Source of the DNA: Burkholderiales bacterium Ga0077543
GTDB lineage: Bacteria > Pseudomonadota > Gammaproteobacteria > Burkholderiales > Burkholderiaceae_C
DNA: 64,000 nucleotides
Reading direction: 5' to 3'
NCBI GenBank assembly: GCA_001464055.1
Contig: LNET01000030.1
Coordinates: forward strand, 18,949 to 82,948
Shown here: positions 54,917 through 62,409 of the stretch, one piece after another
Layout: every line of letters begins with the position of its first letter
Numbering within the stretch: the stretch's first letter is position 1
Translations under genes and position numbers: made by a program
The notes under the pieces: model-generated
Databases searched by the model: none
Told to the model about the DNA's origin: nothing
The model's input: only the letters and a program-made list of their open reading frames with translations

Positions 54917-55290
54917 AGTTCATCCCGATTCTTCAAGAGTACGTGCACGACGGGCACTGGCAACTAGAGCAACTAGTGGATCGCGGAGGTACCTTGGTTC
55001 TGACGCTCATGGATGACCGTGGTCGGAGGGCAAAGCTATCGTTCGATTCGTACATGGCGTATCGGAAGCTCGATGAAGGCGATGCGCTGCTCACATTGGC
55101 TGCAATGCGCAAGACTGGTGGAACAGCGAAGTATTTCTACCGCGTCGACGAGTCAGTATTCGTTGCCTGGTTCAACAAGGAACGCTGCGCTGAGGGATCA
55201 ACTCAAATGCTGGTTCACTGCGCTGTTGCGGCCGAAAATGACATCGTTGATGTCATAGCCCTCGATTTGCCTGCGGTCGAAGTCGAATAG
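54913..55290 (+). CDS. Candidate immunity protein for the Rhs toxin tip
   Basis: A 125-residue acidic protein whose ATG overlaps the Rhs stop (ATGA at 54913-54916), the classic toxin-immunity arrangement. It reads MKFIPILQEYVHDGHWQLEQLVDRGGTLVLTLMDDRGRRAKLSFDSYMAYRKLDEGDALL and has no signal peptide, so it would act in the cytoplasm, where it would neutralise a nuclease tip. The sequence pattern is a small alpha/beta domain of no family I recognise. Base composition is clearly less GC-rich than the flanks, matching the toxin tip and suggesting that the two were acquired together. Confidence 0.75.
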   Translation: MKFIPILQEYVHDGHWQLEQLVDRGGTLVLTLMDDRGRRAKLSFDSYMAYRKLDEGDALLTLAAMRKTGGTAKYFYRVDESVFVAWFNKERCAEGSTQMLVHCAVAAENDIVDVIALDLPAVEVE

Positions 55291-55350
55291 TCGGGGCAAA
55301 CGGCGAAAAGTCAGAGTCAAACGCGCCGTCGCAAGACGCTGGCTGAAGTG

Positions 55351-55842
55351 ATGCCAACGGGCGATGAATGGGTTTACTTCGTCGTGCTATCTGATGCGTA
55401 CCTGAGCATGGATGGTAGCGAGAAGCACATCCGGGGCTTCAGTGAGCTGCGAGAAGGAATCGGGTGTGACGAAAGCCTTTCGGCTCTTCAGATGGCACGC
55501 GCGCGCGGCGGTCTGACTGAGGGTCGACATGCGCTTCCCGATCTTGTAGCCAGCTATCTCGCGCGGTCAGGAGCAGACACGTCGAGTGTTAGGGTTTGGA
55601 CCTTTGGCTCTTCAGACTCCAGTACGAAGGCCATCCCCTCTTTAGAACTTGCTTGCGCTTGGGCCGGCTCGGACATTGAGGAGATCGAAGTCGCCGATCA
55701 AACAGCACTGTGGTACTTCCGGATGAAGGACGACGAACCACTGACCTTCTTGGCGGTCAGGTCTGGGCCACTGTCAGATCAGTTAAGGCGCTGCGAGGAA
55801 TTCTGCTGCGAGGTGGCTGGCGACTTTGAATACGCACGATGA
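55351..55842 (+). CDS. Hypothetical protein, possible orphan immunity gene
   Basis: A 163-residue acidic, cytosolic-looking protein (start MPTGDEWVYFVVLSDAYLSMDG; a GTG one codon earlier is possible). It contains VRVWTFGSSDSSTKAIPSLELACAWAGSDIEEIEV and a terminal helix LSDQLRRCEEFCCEVAGDFEY. No family is recognised. Low GC and position between an Rhs immunity gene and a displaced toxin tip make it a good orphan-immunity candidate, kept after its own toxin tip was replaced. The displaced tip downstream continues in the same reading frame after its stop. Confidence 0.6.
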   Translation: MPTGDEWVYFVVLSDAYLSMDGSEKHIRGFSELREGIGCDESLSALQMARARGGLTEGRHALPDLVASYLARSGADTSSVRVWTFGSSDSSTKAIPSLELACAWAGSDIEEIEVADQTALWYFRMKDDEPLTFLAVRSGPLSDQLRRCEEFCCEVAGDFEYAR

Positions 55843-56092
55843 GGATTCCTTGCCGCAAAGGGAGCTGCCGCGGCGATTCCGAAGGTGAGCGACGCCAAGC
55901 TTGGAAACATCGTCAGCGACCTTTACAAGGGCGCTAGAGGGCCAAATCCGATAGGCACAGGCAGCACTGCTGACGCCATTCGGAAAGAAGCAGCCACTGG
56001 TCTTGCGACAGGTGGACGATTCCACTCGCAGAAGGGAACTGACTACATCCGGGCGCTAGAGAAGTGGCAGGCGAAGAATCCCGGGGTCAAGT
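55843..56092 (+). pseudogene. Displaced Rhs/Cdi toxin tip fragment
   Basis: About 83 codons with no start of their own: FLAAKGAAAAIPK, then KLGNIVSDLYKGARGPNPIGTGSTADAIRKEAATG and GRFHSQKGTDYIRALEKWQAKNPG. The DLYKG, IGTGSTADAIRxE and FHSQKGxxYIxAL blocks recur at the C-termini of polymorphic toxins. Homologous tips normally continue past NPxAS for another 10-20 residues; here the sequence is cut at a GGGGTCAAGTCTTG repeat. This is an orphan tip, remaining from an earlier toxin exchange at the Rhs locus. Confidence 0.7.
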
Positions 56093-56122
56093 CTTGTCGG
56101 CGGGCCTCGGGGTCAAGTCTTG
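56083..56122 (+). repeat. Direct repeat GGGGTCAAGTCTTG x2
   Basis: The 14-mer GGGGTCAAGTCTTG occurs at 56083-56096 and again at 56109-56122. Similar motifs are common next to REP-associated or IS-type transposases in proteobacteria. No transposase is present, so this is probably a footprint of an element that truncated the toxin tip. Confidence 0.55.
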
Positions 56123-56156
56123 CTTGTTGCCCCCACCCGCTGCGCTGGCCATGAAC

Positions 56157-56543
56157 TCAAGGCAAGAACGCCTCGATGGCCAGCCCTTCGACGGCCGAGA
56201 AGTGCTTGACGTTGGCGGTGATGAGCGTGGCCTGGTTCTCGATGGCGGTGGCGCCGATGAGCGCATCGGCGAGCCGAATGCCGTGAGACAGCGCCAGGTT
56301 GTCGATCAACTCGGCCGCCAGCTGGCTGATGGCCGGCGTGATCGGCAAGATCTCGGTATTGCGCGCCGCCAACCCCTTCTTCAGCCGCGCCAGCTCGGCC
56401 TTGTCGCGACAACCCTGCGCCAGCTCGATGTAGGTCACCGCCGAGATGCGCCAGACCGGCAGCGCATGCAGCCGCTGCGCTGCGCCCACATGCCCGCGCG
56501 TGAGCCACACCAGCACGTCGGAGTCGATCAGCACCGACGACAT
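56157..56543 (-). CDS. VapC-type PIN-domain toxin
   Basis: A 128-residue PIN-domain ribonuclease. Acidic active-site residues are visible in LIDSDVLVWL (Asp7/Asp9), TYIELAQG (Glu) and HGIRLADALIGATA (Asp), ending LITANVKHFSAVEGLAIEAFLP, the standard PIN C-terminus. VapC toxins cleave tRNA or rRNA. The ATG at 56543 overlaps the antitoxin stop (TGATG), the usual coupling. An XRE regulator lies upstream in the same direction. Confidence 0.9.
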   Translation of the reverse strand: MSSVLIDSDVLVWLTRGHVGAAQRLHALPVWRISAVTYIELAQGCRDKAELARLKKGLAARNTEILPITPAISQLAAELIDNLALSHGIRLADALIGATAIENQATLITANVKHFSAVEGLAIEAFLP

Positions 56544-56803
56544 CAGGCGTCGCGCCGTGATCCGTCGTCGTTGAACCGCGAGGCGCGCAGCTTGCGCACA
56601 TAGCCGGACACGTCGGCCATGTCCTCGCGGTCGCGCCACATCCCGAACAGCGGATCGTCGGTGACGAACTCCTCGGCCGGTGCGGCCTGCGCCTCTTCCT
56701 CGATGCGCACCGTCACCGTGGCGCTGCCGGCCTGGCTCAAACCGGCACGCCACTTCTCCGGCAGTTCGGCCACCGGCACATGCTTGAACACAACAGTACT
56801 CAT
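56543..56803 (-). CDS. Antitoxin partner of the VapC-type toxin
   Basis: An 86-residue acidic protein whose stop overlaps the toxin start. It contains VAELPEKWRAGLSQAGSATVTVRIEEEAQ and an acidic C-terminal part (FVTDDPLFGMWRDREDMADV) that would wrap the toxin. The N-terminal DNA-binding type is not obvious. Size, order and overlap make the antitoxin role secure; the family name is less certain. Confidence 0.8.
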   Translation of the reverse strand: MSTVVFKHVPVAELPEKWRAGLSQAGSATVTVRIEEEAQAAPAEEFVTDDPLFGMWRDREDMADVSGYVRKLRASRFNDDGSRRDA

Positions 56804-56817
56804 CGCAGATCCCTTCC

Positions 56818-57189
56818 TCAGCGGCCCTGCTGCGCGAGCAAAGCCTCGATCACATCCATCATCGCCCGCTGCTTGGGCTTCGGTAACGCACTGATGCGCT
56901 CCAGCTGCCGCTGAACCTGCGGCACCGGCCCACGCTGGCGCGGTGCGTGTTCGCCTGCGGCCATCAACTCATCGAGCGAGACATCCAGCGTCTTGGCCAG
57001 CCGCCGCAGCGTAGACACCGGGATGCGCCGGCGGCCGACCTCGTAGGCCTGCACCGTCTGCTGCGACACCCCCAGGGCCTCGGCCAGCTGCACCTGGGTG
57101 ATGGAGCGCGCCTTGCGCAGTTGCGCCACGCGCTCGCCCAGGCCGGCAAAGAAAGTGCGTTCGTCGTCGCTGATGGTCATGGCGGGCAT
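56818..57189 (-). CDS. XRE-family transcriptional regulator
   Basis: A 123-residue DNA-binding protein with a clear Cro/C1-type helix-turn-helix near residues 17-70: GERVAQLRKARSITQVQLAEALGVSQQTVQAYEVGRRRIPVSTLRRLAKTLDVSLDEL. The C-terminal ~45 residues (QVQRQLERISALPKPKQRAMMDVIEALLAQ) form a helical dimerisation tail. The start is uncertain: ATG 57189 or 57180, or GTG 57207, which has AGGAG upstream. It lies 14 bases before the antitoxin gene and probably represses this operon through the inverted repeat at 57247-57263. Confidence 0.85.
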   Translation of the reverse strand: MPAMTISDDERTFFAGLGERVAQLRKARSITQVQLAEALGVSQQTVQAYEVGRRRIPVSTLRRLAKTLDVSLDELMAAGEHAPRQRGPVPQVQRQLERISALPKPKQRAMMDVIEALLAQQGR

Positions 57190-57246
57190 CTGGTTGGTCA
57201 GTTTCACCCAGCTGAGGGCTCCTGCTGAGATATACACAGTCGACAA

Positions 57247-57263
57247 TACTACTATGGGTAGTA
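57247..57263. promoter_or_regulatory. TACTAC-N5-GTAGTA inverted repeat (candidate operator)
   Basis: A perfect 17-base element (arms 57247-57252 and 57258-57263) lies 58 bases upstream of the XRE start in the most AT-rich pocket of the region, with a TATATC box (minus strand) at 57234-57229. It has the same outer TACT/AGTA half-sites and five-base spacer as the repeat at 58399-58415. Confidence 0.55.
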
Positions 57264-57271
57264 AAGAGGGC

Positions 57272-57522
57272 TCGACCCGGCCCGCAAGCTGTTGGTGGGC
57301 GTCACCGGCAGCCTCGACGCCAGCATCGGCTACGACGCCAACGTCAATGTCTCGCCCCGCGCCGGCCAGTTCTTCAGCTTCGACGTCGGCAACCGGCTGC
57401 TGAGCTCCAGCCGCGGCCTGTCGTTCGCCTACGACGGCCACGGCCGGCGCACCCGCGTGGACTACCCCGGCGGCGCCAGCCGGCTGCAGATGTTCAGCAG
57501 CGACGGCAAGCTGGTGTACGGC
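57272..57522 (+). pseudogene. Rhs core fragment (copy of 53718-53968)
   Basis: A 251-base segment nearly identical to the main Rhs gene at 53718-53968: the frame reads LVGVTGSLDASIGYDAN, then FFSFDVGNRLLSSSRGLSFAYDGHGRRTRVDYPGG and LQMFSSDGKLVYG. Differences are few (for example Asn-Gly to Asn-Val, Ser-Ser to Ser-Pro). Homology begins and ends abruptly; the frame then runs into unrelated codons to 57588. It marks a past duplication or recombination at the Rhs locus. Confidence 0.85.
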
Positions 57523-57607
57523 AAGCTCTGCTTGCTGCAGATGCGGCGCTGGTGGACAGGCCAGGCCAATTCCCTGGTAGCTGAATGAAGCTGCATAGGA
57601 CTGACGA

Positions 57608-58039
57608 TCACGGGCCGCGTCGCGCCTCGAGCCGATCGACCGCCTCCCTCGCGTTGACGATGGGAATTCCCTGGAAGCTGCCCAAGGGCAAGAGATCGCG
57701 CTTGTCGCCCGAGGCGATGAGATCGGCCTGGCCGGTGACGGCCGCGGCAATGACGTGATCGTCGTCGGGATCGGTAGGCACGACGCTCGGCGTATCGGCC
57801 GGCATCACGACGACGGCAATGCGCCGCAGATCGTCGACGATGCCCTGCGGCGTGAGCCCGGCCTGTTCGATTCGGGCTGCGAACTTGCCGCGCGAGAGCA
57901 CGTCCAGCAACTCGGCCAGCAGCACCTCGCTCGTGCATAACTCGAACTCACCGGCCTTGGCGCCATCGACCAGCCGGCGCGGCAGCCCGGCTGCGACAAC
58001 GCCCGAGACGAGCAGGTTCGTGTCGAGAACGATGCGCAA
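57608..58039 (-). CDS. PIN-domain toxin of a second toxin-antitoxin pair
   Basis: A 143-residue PIN protein of the group named putative toxin-antitoxin toxin component, PIN family. Active-site acids lie in IVLDTNLLVSG (Asp6), SEVLLAELLDVLSRGKF (Glu) and VPTDPDDDHVIAAA (Asp), with the C-terminal LIASGDKRDLLPLGSFQGIPIVNAREAV typical of the group. The start appears to be the TTG at 58039, five bases after the antitoxin stop, with a GGGGG-type ribosome site upstream. It is flanked by two Rhs fragments. Confidence 0.87.
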   Translation of the reverse strand: MRIVLDTNLLVSGVVAAGLPRRLVDGAKAGEFELCTSEVLLAELLDVLSRGKFAARIEQAGLTPQGIVDDLRRIAVVVMPADTPSVVPTDPDDDHVIAAAVTGQADLIASGDKRDLLPLGSFQGIPIVNAREAVDRLEARRGP

Positions 58040-58044
58040 GACGA

Positions 58045-58287
58045 TCAGGCCCCCTGGCCGCTGCGTCGCTCCTGCCGTGCCGCTGCAAGCTCGACCTCCA
58101 CCTCATCCTCGCTGATCTCGGGCAGCTTCAGCGCGTCCAGCCTGGCAAGCCCGGCCGTGAGCCGCTGAGCCGCTGCGGCGCGCTCCTCGCGTTGGCTGAG
58201 GAACTCCACGAAATCCACCACCTCGGCGATGCGGCTGGGCGGCAGCTTCTTCAATCGCTCGATCAACTGAAGTTCGATCGCTGTCAT
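58045..58287 (-). CDS. DUF2281-like antitoxin
   Basis: An 80-residue charged helical protein: MTAIELQLIERLKKLPPSRIAEVVDFVEFLSQREER, the short IxxxPxxxxxEVxDFVEFL pattern found in DUF2281-type antitoxins, followed by an acidic C-terminal tail (LPEISEDEVEVELAAARQE). AGGGG at 58297-58293 precedes the ATG by five bases. It sits five bases ahead of the PIN toxin gene. The inverted repeat at 58399-58415 lies upstream and may be its operator. Confidence 0.82.
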   Translation of the reverse strand: MTAIELQLIERLKKLPPSRIAEVVDFVEFLSQREERAAAAQRLTAGLARLDALKLPEISEDEVEVELAAARQERRSGQGA

Positions 58288-58398
58288 TGCGTTCCCCTTG
58301 AGATGCTCGGCGCTTTGGGTGCGCCAGCTCGGTCTCGATCATCTGGATCACCAATCTCTGCTGCGTCCTGGGCAGCGCGCGCATTACAGATCCGACAG

Positions 58399-58415
58399 TA
58401 CTCTACGAGAGAGTA
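58399..58415. promoter_or_regulatory. TACTCT-N5-AGAGTA inverted repeat (candidate operator)
   Basis: Perfect arms 58399-58404 and 58410-58415 around ACGAG, 112 bases upstream of the antitoxin start. Geometry matches the 57247-57263 element ahead of the XRE/VapC operon. The surrounding 58288-58584 region otherwise shows no gene I can support. Confidence 0.5.
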
Positions 58416-58584
58416 TCCCGATGTGGCGGTATCTCTTCATGCCGCCCTGTTGGAATTCAGAACCCAGCGTCGAACACAAGGCCTGCCATGACCAAATCCC
58501 CGACACCGGGCCTGAGCGGCTGAAGAACGAGGTCAGCGTCGAGCGCTCAGTCGAGACCGTAGGGCGTGGCTCCGACGAAGGCGG

Positions 58585-58900
58585 ATCACCAATGCGCAGG
58601 TGCCGCATCGGAACCAGGCGATGGTCTACGACGGCCATGGCCGGCGCACCCGCGTGGACGACCCCCGCGGGGCCAGCCGGCTGCAGATGTTCAGCAGCGA
58701 CGGCAAGCGGGTCTACGGTCAGCAGGCCGCGCGCAGGGCAGCCAATCTGGCTGGCAGGGTGCCGGCCCAGGTCAGCATGCATCAGATACCGATCGGCTTG
58801 TTGGCGCTCGGTTCTGGTTCTGGGCCTCATCTTGTCGGATGGGGCCAACAGCGAAGTCGCTCCGCTGCCCGCACATCCGTCCCGGTCCGGCGATGGTGTG
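58585..58900 (+). pseudogene. Composite Rhs relic with internal deletions
   Basis: Three separate parts of the Rhs gene are joined: ITNAQVPHRNQAMVYDG (as at ~53556-53606), then HGRRTRVDDPRGASRLQMFSSDGK (as at ~53885-53967), then ARRAANLAGRVPAQVS with a frameshifted LGLILSDGANS (as at ~54525-54640). The first junction falls exactly in CTACGACGGCC, an 11-base direct repeat present at 53596-53606 and 53875-53885 of the intact gene, so a 279-base in-frame deletion between repeats explains it. It is divergent enough from the main copy to come from an older or different allele. Confidence 0.8.
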
Positions 58901-59000
58901 CCGGGAGGTACCAGCTTGCGCAGTGAATCGCCGCCAAGAATGAGGCCATGGGCCCGCGGCGCAGCCGCAACCCCAAAGCCCCGCCGCACCCCGCGCCGCT

Positions 59001-60629
59001 TCAGCGGTGCTCGCGCAAGGCCCGCCGCATCACCTTGCCCACCGGCGTGCGCGGCAGGTCGGCGCGGAACTCCACCACGCGCGGGCGCTTGTAGCCGGTC
59101 AGGTGCACTTCGCAATGGGCGCGCACCTCGGCTTCGCTGGGGCTGGCGCTGCCGGGGTCGGTCTTCACCACGACGATCTTCACGGTTTCGCCGACGCGGG
59201 CGTCCTGCTGGGCCACGGCGGCGCACTCGGCCACGCCGGGCAACTGCGTGACGACACGTTCGACTTCGCTCGGGTAGACGTTGAAGCCGCTGACCAGGAT
59301 GGTGTCCTTCTTGCGGTCGACCAGGCGCAGCGCGCCGTGTTCGTCCTGCACGCCGATGTCGCCGGTGCGGAAGAAGCCATCGGCCGTCATCACGCGCGCG
59401 GTTTCCTCGGGGCGCTGCCAGTAACCGGCCATGACCTGCGGGCCGCGCACGGCAATCTCGCCGGCCGTGCCCAGCGCCACGGGCTGCCCGGCTTCGTCGA
59501 GCAGGCGCAGTTCGGTGCCCGGCAGCGGCAGGCCGATGCTGCCGTTCCAGCCCGGGCCGTCGACTGGGGTGCAGGTGACGGCCGGGCTGGTTTCGGTGAG
59601 GCCGTAGCCTTCGCTGAGCACGCAGCCGGTCTTGTGCAGCCACAGCCGCGCCGTGGCCTGCTGCACCGGCATGCTGCCGCCCACGGCCAGGCGCAGGTGG
59701 GTCCAGTCGACACGTTCGCAGTCGGGGTGGCTGGCCAGGGCCTGGAAGAGTTCGTCGGTGCCGGGCAGGCAATGCACCCGCTGGCGCGCCAGGGTGCGCA
59801 GCACGGCGCCGGCGTCCTGCGCGTCGGGCAGCAGCAGCAGGCAGCCGCCCATGTGCAGCGTGAGCATCATCGCCACGTTGAAGCCGTAGATGTGGTGCAG
59901 CGGCAGCGCACAGGCCACGTTCAGCGCCTCGCTGGCCGGCAGGCCCCGCAGCGCCGGTTCGAAGCAGGCCTGGCATTGCAGCAGGTTGGCCACCAGATGC
60001 CGGTGCAGCAGCACCGCCCCCAGTGGCCGCGCGGTGGTGCCGCCGGTGTACTGGATGAGCGCGATGTCGTCGGCGGCCACGGCCACGGGCGCGAAACCGA
60101 GCTTGCGTCCTGCAGCCAGCACGTCGGCCAGCGGCACGGCACCGGCCAGCACCTGCAGCCGTGCGCCGCGCGGGCGCGCCGGCCTGCGCCGGTTCACCCA
60201 GCGCCCGCGCAGCGGGCCCAGCAGGTCGCCCGGGGTGGCCACCAGCAGGCGCTTGACGAGCAGCCGCGACCACACCTGCTGCAATGCCGGCAGGGCTTCG
60301 TCGATGGCGATGACGACACGGGCGCCGCTGTCGCGCAGCAGGTATTCCAGCTCGGCCGGCGGGCAGCCCGGGGCGATGTTCACCACCACCAGGCCGGCGC
60401 GCAACACCGCCGCCACGGCCACGGGCACCTGGGGCAGGTTGGGCAGCATCAGCGCCACGCGGTCACCGCGCTGCAGCTCGCAGTGCTGCAGCCAGGCCGC
60501 CAGCGCGCGCGACCAGCCGTCGACCTGGCTGTAGTTCAGCTTGCGGCCCAGGTAGCTGACGGCATCACGCCGGGGCCAGCGCTGGAAGCCGGCATCGAGC
60601 ACGTCGATGAGCGTGGCCGGAGCTTGCAT
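59001..60629 (-). CDS. FadD-like acyl-CoA synthetase (AMP-binding) with altered P-loop
   Basis: A 542-residue ANL-superfamily enzyme aligned by eye with long-chain fatty-acid CoA ligase along its length: RGDRVALMLPNLPQVPVAVAAVLRAGLVVVN, LSEGYGLTETSPAV, RTGDIGVQDEHGALRLVDRKKDTILVSGFNVYPSEVE and the C-terminal catalytic Lys in RTPVGKVMRRAL. The phosphate-binding loop, however, reads YTGGTTARPLGA (194-205): the conserved Lys of TTGxxKG is Leu203 and the preceding Gly is Ala200. Activity may be reduced or altered. The ATG at 60629 gives the family length; an open frame continues to 60731. No linked beta-oxidation gene is visible. Confidence 0.87.
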   Translation of the reverse strand: MQAPATLIDVLDAGFQRWPRRDAVSYLGRKLNYSQVDGWSRALAAWLQHCELQRGDRVALMLPNLPQVPVAVAAVLRAGLVVVNIAPGCPPAELEYLLRDSGARVVIAIDEALPALQQVWSRLLVKRLLVATPGDLLGPLRGRWVNRRRPARPRGARLQVLAGAVPLADVLAAGRKLGFAPVAVAADDIALIQYTGGTTARPLGAVLLHRHLVANLLQCQACFEPALRGLPASEALNVACALPLHHIYGFNVAMMLTLHMGGCLLLLPDAQDAGAVLRTLARQRVHCLPGTDELFQALASHPDCERVDWTHLRLAVGGSMPVQQATARLWLHKTGCVLSEGYGLTETSPAVTCTPVDGPGWNGSIGLPLPGTELRLLDEAGQPVALGTAGEIAVRGPQVMAGYWQRPEETARVMTADGFFRTGDIGVQDEHGALRLVDRKKDTILVSGFNVYPSEVERVVTQLPGVAECAAVAQQDARVGETVKIVVVKTDPGSASPSEAEVRAHCEVHLTGYKRPRVVEFRADLPRTPVGKVMRRALREHR

Positions 60630-60730
60630 GGGGAGGTCGACAGCAGATGTCAAAGCGGTCCAGGTCGTGGCAGGGCCATCCCAGCCTTTCGACTGGCGTT
60701 CAATTCTGACGCCGAACTGACGGACTGCCA

Positions 60731-60951
60731 TCAGGGGATTCGATAGCCGCCTGCCCCCCGAAGCGGGGTGAAAGGCTCGCCCGCGTTGCCGTTGCCGCTG
60801 CCGTTGCCCGTGCCGTTGACCTGGATCGTGAATTCGACAGCCCAGTGAGCTCTCACGCCCTGCAGGTCATTCTTCGACAAGCTGGTGCAAGCCCCGCATT
60901 CGCGGGTCAGGCAGAACCTGGGTGCCGGCTGTGGCGCGTGGCGGCGTCGGG
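60731..60951. other. Unassigned 221-base spacer with GTTGCC-type repeats
   Basis: The region between the flippase stop and the FadD-like gene holds irregular hexamers (GTTGCC, GCTGCC, GTGCCG) at about 60783-60818 and a CCCCGAAGCGGGG hairpin near 60757. Read on the minus strand, one frame gives VNGTGNGSGNGNAGEPFTP, which looks like a low-complexity protein tail, but no start or upstream domain supports a gene. Confidence 0.35.
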
Positions 60952-62409
60952 TCAGGCGCCAGCAGCCGGGCGCGGGCGCAGTCGCGCCAGCACGGCACGC
61001 CGCTGGCGCGGGAACAGCAGCGCCAGCGCCAGGGTGTAGGCGGCGGCACCGGCCACGGCGGCCAGCAACAGCGGGCCACCGCTGGGCTGGGCCTGCCAGC
61101 CCAGTGCCTGGGCCGCGAACAACAGCGCCGCCATGGCACCGGCGGCCAGCATCACGCGGGCGTACACGCCCAAGGGCAGCACCAGGCCGAAGCGGCGGCG
61201 CAGCCACAGCGCGTCCAGCAGTGCCAGGCCCACGGTGGCCCAGGCGCTGACGGCCACCGCGCCGGCCACACCGCCCCACCACAGGCCCAGCAGCGCTGCC
61301 AGGAACATCACGACGGACTCGATCATGTCGAGCAGGACCATGTCGCGCGGGGCCTCGAACAGCAGATACATCTGGTCCCAGCCGTGCAGGCGCAGGTTGC
61401 GCACGGAAGCGCCCAGCAGGGCCCAGGGCAGGATCTGCAGTGTCATGGCCTGGTACTCCTGCGCCACCAGCCAGGGCACGAAACCCGGGGCCAGCGCCCA
61501 GAAGCCCAGGCCAGCCGGGGCCAGCAGCGCCAGCAACAGGGCCGAGTTGTCGGCCATCTGGCGGCGCGCGCCGTCGGCGTCTCCGGCTTCCATCGTGCGC
61601 ACCGCCAGCGGATAGGCCGCCGCAGCCACCAGCATCGCCGCCACGCTCGACAGCCGGGTGGCCAGGCCCCAGCCCACCGACATCAGGCCCAGCGCCGCCG
61701 CCCCGGCACCGTGGTGCACCACGAAGCGGATGACGTTGCCGCCCAGCCAGCTCAGCGAATGCGCCAGCACCACGGGCGCGCCGAAGCGGCGCGCCTCGCG
61801 CAGCACGGCGAAGTCGAGCCGGCGCGGGCGCACCAGCAGGCCGAAACGTGCCGCCACGACCAGCCCCACCAGCCCCTGCATCAGCGCAAAGGCGCTCAGC
61901 ACCCGCTCCGGTGTGGCCGCGTCCTGGGCCATCAGCAGCAGCACCAGGCCCAGGCCTCCCAGCGGGCCGGCCACCTGAACCGCGCTGTAGGCACCGATGG
62001 CCGCTTCGCGCCGGGCGCGTTCGCCCAGGAAGCTCAGCAGGCTGCGCGTGACAGTGAAGGCGCAGGCGCTGGCATAGAAGGCCAGTGGCAGGCCGGGGTC
62101 GGTGACGAGGATGATGGCCATCGTCACGCCCACCTGGGCCAGGGACGACAGCAGGAGCACCGCGGCTTCGGTACTGGCCAGCCCGGCGCCCTGTTCGCCC
62201 AGCGCCAGCCGGCCGCCATAGCGCAGGTAGAAGGTCGTCCACCACGACAGGCAGACCAGGAACACCACTTCCTGGCTGGCGAAGATCAGCATCACCAGCC
62301 CGTAGTCGGCCGCGCCCAGCGCGTGGGTGAGCAGCAAGGCGGCGGCCAGCTGCGTCAGCGGGCCGAGCAGCTGCGCTGGCAGGTAAGCCAGGGTCTGGCG
62401 GATCAGCAA
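60952..62409 (-). CDS. Wzx-like polysaccharide/lipid flippase
   Basis: A 485-residue integral membrane protein of the MATE/MOP flippase superfamily, about 12-14 hydrophobic segments. It begins LIRQTLAYLPAQLLGPLTQLAAALLLTHALGAADYGL, the polysaccharide-transporter N-terminus, and has the mid-protein WLGGNVIRFVVHHGAGAAALGLMSVGWGLATRLS typical of Wzx-like proteins. It would flip an undecaprenyl-linked glycan or related lipid. The start is probably the TTG at 62409, overlapping the stop of the upstream acyltransferase-like gene; no ATG is available near the family start. Confidence 0.83.
   Translation of the reverse strand: MLIRQTLAYLPAQLLGPLTQLAAALLLTHALGAADYGLVMLIFASQEVVFLVCLSWWTTFYLRYGGRLALGEQGAGLASTEAAVLLLSSLAQVGVTMAIILVTDPGLPLAFYASACAFTVTRSLLSFLGERARREAAIGAYSAVQVAGPLGGLGLVLLLMAQDAATPERVLSAFALMQGLVGLVVAARFGLLVRPRRLDFAVLREARRFGAPVVLAHSLSWLGGNVIRFVVHHGAGAAALGLMSVGWGLATRLSSVAAMLVAAAAYPLAVRTMEAGDADGARRQMADNSALLLALLAPAGLGFWALAPGFVPWLVAQEYQAMTLQILPWALLGASVRNLRLHGWDQMYLLFEAPRDMVLLDMIESVVMFLAALLGLWWGGVAGAVAVSAWATVGLALLDALWLRRRFGLVLPLGVYARVMLAAGAMAALLFAAQALGWQAQPSGGPLLLAAVAGAAAYTLALALLFPRQRRAVLARLRPRPAAGA

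Noticed and set aside
57292..57588. Separate small Rhs gene
   Set aside because: Homology to the main gene starts and stops abruptly and the tail is unrelated; no start or ribosome site supports it.
58103..58384. Alternative frame overlapping the DUF2281 antitoxin gene
   Set aside because: The antitoxin frame has a good ribosome site and family pattern; the alternative turns into Arg/Gly-rich shadow sequence.
60783..60818. GTTGCC repeats as a microsatellite or CRISPR-like array
   Set aside because: Repeat units are irregular and only about six bases long, with no spacer structure.
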